NCBI GenBank assembly: GCA_964249755.1
Contig: CAXUDB010000001.1
Span: 124,001 to 188,000, forward strand
Length of the DNA stretch: 64,000 nucleotides
Reading direction: 5' to 3'
Source of the DNA: Ilyomonas sp964249755
GTDB lineage: Bacteria > Bacteroidota > Bacteroidia > Chitinophagales > Chitinophagaceae
Positions 60,254 through 64,000 of the stretch are shown here, piece by piece. The notes under the pieces are model-generated. The model was not told the DNA's origin and did not search any database. It saw only the letters and a program-made list of their open reading frames with translations. A program made the translations under genes and the position numbers. Numbering within the stretch: position 1 is the stretch's first letter; the number at the start of each line of letters is the position of its first letter.

Positions 60254-61636
60254 ATGAGCAAATCATTAAAATGGATCGTCGGTATATTGGCTACTGTTAT
60301 TGTTGTGCTTGTGGTGCTGAAAGCAACGGGCGCCATTGGCAAAGATGAAGGCACTAAGGTAACAGCCGAAAAAGTTGCCGACCGCACCATCATCGAAACC
60401 GTAAATGCCAGCGGCAAAGTCTATCCCGAGATAGAAGTAAAAATAAGCCCCGACATTTCAGGTCAGATTACGGAACTGAACGTGCGAGAAGGTGATACTG
60501 TGAAGAGAGGACAAATAGTAGCCCGCATCTATGCCGACATCTACACCTCGCAGCGCGATCAGGCTGCTGCACAAGTGTCGCAAATGCAGGCGCAGGTAGG
60601 CAATTCACAGGCGCAGCTGGGTTCTTTAAAAGCTACCGTAGATCAAACCACAGCTGCATACAAAAGACAAAAACAACTGCTCGATGATAAGGTAATTTCG
60701 CAGGCAGAATTTGAGACCGCGCAACAGGCTTATCTCTCCGCACAGGCAAGCTACAATGCGGCACTTAGCGGTATTAAAGCCAACCAGGCTGCGGTGCAAA
60801 GCGCCCAGGCAAGTCTCACTACTGCCAACAAGGATTTAGGCAGAACCACCATCACCGCGCCTATGGATGGCGTCATCAGTTTGTTGTCTGTTAAGAACGG
60901 CGAACGCGTGGCAGGCAACAGTTTTAATGTGGGTACAGAAATGATGCGCATTGCCGACCTGAACAGTATAGAAGCGCAGGTAGATGTAAGCGAAAATGAC
61001 ATTCCTAAAGTGAAGATTGGAGACAGTGCTGAAGTGGAAGTAGATGCCTATAACCAGCGCAAGTTCAAAGGCATTGTGTATAAGATTGCCAACCCTGAAA
61101 CGAGTTCCAGTCTTACTTCTTCCTCTTCCTCCACTTCTACCAGCGTTACCAATTACCAGGTGCATATTCGCTTGCTGCCAGACAGTTATAAAGACCTTAT
61201 CGGTAATGGCAAACCGTTTCCTTTTCGTCCGAACATGACAGCAAGTGCCGACATTCAAACGCGCACACATGCCAAAGTGCTGAGTGTGCCGCTGAATGCT
61301 GTAACCACGCGCGATACCAACAACAATGCAACGCAGAAAACGGTAACTGCCAGCACACCCGATAATAACAATCAGAATAATGATAACCAGACTGCCGGGG
61401 GCAATGATATAAACGAAGTGGTGTTTATATTGCAGGCAGACGGTACTGTAAAAAAACGAGTGGTAAAAACCGACATCCAGGACCTGAATTTTATAGAAGT
61501 CACGCAGGGGTTGAAGGCTGGCGAACAGGTGATTACCGGGCCTTATGATGTAGTGAACAAAGACCTGAAAGACGGCACCAAAGTGAAGGTGGTTTCAAAA
61601 GATGAATTGACGAAAAGCTTTAGCGAGAAAAAGTAG
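60254..61636 (+). CDS. MacA/HlyD-type periplasmic adaptor
   Basis: 460 aa. An N-terminal membrane helix (residues 6-26) precedes the adaptor fold: NASGKVYPEIEVKISPDISG, the lipoyl half VREGDTVKRGQIVARIY, a long coiled coil (about 95-195) and the second half TTITAPMDGVISLLSVKNGE. The barrel domain follows, with VDVSENDIPKVKIGDSAEVE. A Ser/Thr-rich loop and an Asn/Gln-rich loop (about 370-385) are insertions. Adaptors of this class pair a TolC protein with a MacB-type ABC exporter. No transporter gene follows: the gene ends at a two-way terminator. Confidence 0.88.
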   Translation: MSKSLKWIVGILATVIVVLVVLKATGAIGKDEGTKVTAEKVADRTIIETVNASGKVYPEIEVKISPDISGQITELNVREGDTVKRGQIVARIYADIYTSQRDQAAAQVSQMQAQVGNSQAQLGSLKATVDQTTAAYKRQKQLLDDKVISQAEFETAQQAYLSAQASYNAALSGIKANQAAVQSAQASLTTANKDLGRTTITAPMDGVISLLSVKNGERVAGNSFNVGTEMMRIADLNSIEAQVDVSENDIPKVKIGDSAEVEVDAYNQRKFKGIVYKIANPETSSSLTSSSSSTSTSVTNYQVHIRLLPDSYKDLIGNGKPFPFRPNMTASADIQTRTHAKVLSVPLNAVTTRDTNNNATQKTVTASTPDNNNQNNDNQTAGGNDINEVVFILQADGTVKKRVVKTDIQDLNFIEVTQGLKAGEQVITGPYDVVNKDLKDGTKVKVVSKDELTKSFSEKK

Positions 61637-61729
61637 CAATATAGAATATGGATGACATCTACGCCTTATCGTTGAATTGAACAAAAAGGCAAGTGTTATT
61701 TTTAGAGAAAGAAACTTTACTTCATACAA

Positions 61730-61775
61730 AACTAAAAGAGCGGATAGGTTTCGAAACCTATCCGCTCTTTTAGTT
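61730..61775. terminator. bidirectional terminator, 22-bp perfect stem
   Basis: 61730-61751 is the exact reverse complement of 61754-61775, with only CG between. The centre is GCGGATAGGTTT. It separates the adaptor gene from the convergent TerB-like gene and serves both. Confidence 0.92.
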
Positions 61776-61796
61776 TAACAGGTAATGATAATCTCG

Positions 61797-62225
61797 TTAG
61801 AAAAATTTGTTGACAGCTACCAGTTGCCGCTGCACCAATAGCTTTTGAATTGCTTCCTGTGTTGCCTTGTCAATGTCCAAAACATCGCCGATCACATCCA
61901 TCAAATCTTTCTCCGTAAAATCAAGTGAGGAATCACTCAGGCCTAATTCTAAACAATAAGAGAACAAAGCCAGATCACTCGTTGGATTAATTTGTGCCAC
62001 CAAATCCTGAATATACATTCTTTCACTGCTGATGCTGCTTCGATAATTTTTATAAGCAATCAGTTCATCTTTAAAATTGAGGTCTTTATTTAAACCCAGC
62101 GCGGCAAATTTTGCCGACACATTATCCAACTCGGCTTCTGTAAAAGTTCCGTCTTTATAACAGCAATGGAGAAACAAATGGCAAAGCGCTTTATCTGTTG
62201 TTTGAATAGCATCAGTGTACGTCAT
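61797..62225 (-). CDS. TerB-like small helical protein
   Basis: 142 aa, all-helical. The segments LCHLFLHCCYKDGTFTEAEL and SDSSLDFTEKDLMDVIGDVL look like the two metal-binding-like turns of the TerB (tellurite resistance B) fold. The pattern Y-K-D-G-x-F-x-x-x-E-L and L-x-F-T-E-K-D is shared with that family, though no invariant metal site is seen. Function is unknown; in related bacteria TerB-like proteins are linked to stress. A spacer with TGGACAGTTGACGGTCGAC phrases (62310-62340) separates it from the stress-protein gene. Confidence 0.6.
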   Translation of the reverse strand: MTYTDAIQTTDKALCHLFLHCCYKDGTFTEAELDNVSAKFAALGLNKDLNFKDELIAYKNYRSSISSERMYIQDLVAQINPTSDLALFSYCLELGLSDSSLDFTEKDLMDVIGDVLDIDKATQEAIQKLLVQRQLVAVNKFF

Positions 62226-62357
62226 AGAGCATTTTTATTGTGCAGATAAGCGACAAGGATAGTGCCATTCGATGTACGATGTTAGATATGGGATGTACAA
62301 TGTGTTGAACAACAGTGGACAGTTGACGGTCGACAATGGACTTACGTCGTACATAAC

Positions 62358-63206
62358 TTATTCTTCATGCAACAGCATCAGCGGCACATGCGTATGAAAA
62401 GCTAAGGTCTTCACATGGCTCTTGCGGAACAAACCTTCAAAGAAGCTGTGTTTTTTAGGAATGGCAATCAGCAAATCAATATTGTTTTGCGTGATAAAAG
62501 TATCAATCGCGTGGGCGAAGTCTGTATCTTCTACAAGATGGAACTGGGATGATACCTCCTGCAATAAATTCTTCATTGTAGCAATTTCCCCGGCAATATC
62601 CGTATCTTTTTTAACTGTTTCGTTCACATGCAGCACGTGAAGTTTGGCGCTCGTTTGCAGCACCGTTTTTTCTATTAATCGTACCAGTGTTGTTCCGGCG
62701 GTTTGCTTGTAATCGCAGGCAAACAAAATATTTTGTATCGGCTGATAGTTCGCTTCCACAGGCACAATCAAAACCGGTGTGGTGATCTGTTTGGCGATGT
62801 CTATGGCGCGGCTGCCCACCAATGTTTCGGTCAGTTTATCGCCAACAGTGATGCCGGTAATTACAAGGTCAATGTTCTTCGCGGCGCACACTTCCTGCAC
62901 GCCTTCTATCAGGTCATTGAACTCACCTACCACTTCAATGTTCAATGAAGCCGGCGCTGTATGTTGTATCTCTTGTTTAAATTTCTGCAGATGCTCCCGG
63001 CTGATGTCACCTAGTTCCGATACATTATAAACTTCCATTGCATTCAGCGTCGGTTCTGTCAGCAGCGGATCGGCAGGCATGGGTTGCTGGTAAGCATTGT
63101 ACAAAACGATTTTCTCTGCGTGCAGATGTTCCGCCAACGCAATCGCATAGCGGGCGGCATGTTTGGATGGCTCGGAAAAATCTACCGGAACAAGAATGTG
63201 TTTCAT
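62358..63206 (-). CDS. tandem universal stress protein (UspA family)
   Basis: 282 aa with two Usp domains. Domain 1 (residues 1-150) starts MKHILVPVDFSEPSKHAARYA and ends with IDIAKQITTPVLIVPVE. Domain 2 (about 155-282) starts IQNILFACDYKQTAG and ends FHTHVPLMLLHEE. The ATP-binding G-2x-G-9x-G-(S/T) motif is only partly kept: domain 1 has GSRAID and domain 2 lacks the glycines. Usp proteins help cells survive starvation, oxidative and other stress. Single gene. Its start at 63206 is followed by the conserved motif, so it is secure. Confidence 0.9.
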   Translation of the reverse strand: MKHILVPVDFSEPSKHAARYAIALAEHLHAEKIVLYNAYQQPMPADPLLTEPTLNAMEVYNVSELGDISREHLQKFKQEIQHTAPASLNIEVVGEFNDLIEGVQEVCAAKNIDLVITGITVGDKLTETLVGSRAIDIAKQITTPVLIVPVEANYQPIQNILFACDYKQTAGTTLVRLIEKTVLQTSAKLHVLHVNETVKKDTDIAGEIATMKNLLQEVSSQFHLVEDTDFAHAIDTFITQNNIDLLIAIPKKHSFFEGLFRKSHVKTLAFHTHVPLMLLHEE

Positions 63207-63267
63207 GAGAATGATTTGATGTTATGATAACGGAACAGATTCAGAATTTCAAAAAAAAGAACAAATG

Positions 63268-64000
63268 TTACCCAATATTTTCTATCACTCCTGCAATACC
63301 TTGCCCGCCACCCACGCAAGCCGTTACCATGCCATACTTCTTATTCAACCGCTTCATATCATTCAAGATTTGGATGGTCAGCTTCGCACCGGTGCAGCCC
63401 AATGGATGACCCAAAGCAATTGCCCCACCATTGATATTCACAATATCCGGATTTAGGTTCAACTCTCGGATAACTGCCAATGCCTGCGAAGCAAACGCTT
63501 CATTCAGTTCAATCAGGTCAATATCGTTCAAATTCATGTTGGCTGCCTTCATTACTTTAGGCACTGCCGCCACAGGCCCGATGCCCATGATGCGCGGATG
63601 CACGCCGGCGCTAACGCAGTTCACCAATCGCCCGATGGGTTGAATGTTTAGTTCATTAACCATTCGTTCGCTCATCACGATCACAAATGCAGCCCCGTCG
63701 CTCGTTTGCGAAGCGTTGCCTGCCGTTACGCTCCCATTGGCGGCAAACGCAGGTTTCAGTTTTCCCAGCACTTCAGACGTGGTATCGGCACGTACGCCTT
63801 CGTCAGTATCTACGATATAACTTTTTGTTTTGCGCTTGCCGTTTTCATCTACGTATACCTGCTCCACAGCAATGGGCAGTATGCCATTTTTAAAATATCC
63901 GTTCTGTATTGCCGTCGCGGCTTTTTGGTGCGACTTTGTAGCAAATTCATCTTGGTCGGCACGGTTTACTTTATATTCCTTAGCAACGGCTTCTGCTGTT
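63268..64000 (-). CDS. acetyl-CoA C-acyltransferase (thiolase), C-terminal part, cut by the window end
   Basis: 244 codons are visible; the gene continues past base 64000. The visible part starts AEAVAKEYKVNRADQDEFA. The C-terminal thiolase domain follows with GNASQTSDGAAFVIVMSE, IMGIGPVAAVPKVMKAAN, LIELNEAFASQALAVI, NGGAIALGHPLGCTGAKL (catalytic His) and CVGGGQGIAGVIE (catalytic Cys). The N-terminal half with the nucleophilic Cys lies outside. Such enzymes degrade or build acyl chains (beta-oxidation). The stop at 63268 is 61 bp from the USP start. Confidence 0.93.
   Translation of the reverse strand, partial: TAEAVAKEYKVNRADQDEFATKSHQKAATAIQNGYFKNGILPIAVEQVYVDENGKRKTKSYIVDTDEGVRADTTSEVLGKLKPAFAANGSVTAGNASQTSDGAAFVIVMSERMVNELNIQPIGRLVNCVSAGVHPRIMGIGPVAAVPKVMKAANMNLNDIDLIELNEAFASQALAVIRELNLNPDIVNINGGAIALGHPLGCTGAKLTIQILNDMKRLNKKYGMVTACVGGGQGIAGVIENIG

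Noticed and set aside
1..64000. CRISPR arrays, rRNA, tRNA and intact insertion sequences
   Set aside because: No regular 25-40-bp direct repeats with spacers, no rRNA-like or cloverleaf sequence, and no transposase were seen on reading; a tRNA scan was not possible.

Overview
The window comes from a member of the Bacteroidota, most likely family Chitinophagaceae or a close relative. The signs are the Bacteroidota -7 promoter motif TAnnTTTG ahead of several genes, few recognisable Shine-Dalgarno sites, TTG and GTG starts, and a typical gene set: DUF1080 and ThuA secreted proteins, a SCO/DUF420 pair, a DUF892 ferritin-like protein, a fused KorA, and a Bacteroidota-type contractile injection system. 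No rRNA, tRNA, CRISPR array or intact insertion sequence was seen.

1-17.6 kb is ordinary chromosome: DoxX-like proteins, a secreted DUF1080 protein, the ComM/YifB ATPase, a PhyH-type dioxygenase, SCO plus DUF420 (copper delivery and cytochrome oxidase context), a GNAT acetyltransferase, ThuA, DUF892, an MmgE/PrpD protein, and a small surface-polysaccharide group (flippase, glycosyltransferase, polysaccharide deacetylase).

17.9-24.0 kb is accessory. It begins with a decayed gene (one frameshift, then two in-frame TAG codons running into a 21-bp heptad-encoding repeat). Three consecutive hairpins follow, and then an AT-rich two-gene cassette (19080-22574). The cassette encodes a cold-shock-domain protein with many Cys pairs and a protein with a C-terminal HEPN-type R-x4-H motif. 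It is bounded by a 33-bp inverted repeat (26/33 identical, all differences transitions). This is the best candidate in the window for an undescribed system, possibly an RNA-targeting defence or stress module. An unrecognised acidic protein follows.

24.3-27.2 kb holds a fused KorA (alpha/gamma) without its beta subunit alongside, an SDR oxidoreductase and an MmcQ/YjbR protein.

27.8-53.5 kb is a complete-looking extracellular contractile injection system (eCIS, Afp/PVC/MAC class), all on the + strand. In order it has a DUF4255 cap protein, a protein with a CBM-like patch, one sheath, two tube proteins, a DUF5908 small protein, a LysM adaptor, a VgrG-like spike, a PAAR tip, a gp25 wedge, two large baseplate proteins, a 1518-aa fibre-like candidate, a tape-measure protein, a DUF4157 effector candidate with a novel C-terminus, a decayed second effector leader, and the AAA+ ATPase. 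Several gaps inside the operon carry related intergenic repeat phrases and inverted repeats.

53.5-64.0 kb returns to core genes: an old yellow enzyme, a PolX-like protein whose polymerase aspartates are replaced, a histone H1-like protein, ribosomal proteins L27 and L21, a di-heme cytochrome c peroxidase, TolC plus a MacA-type adaptor without a MacB beside them, a TerB-like protein, a tandem universal stress protein and a partial thiolase cut by the window end.
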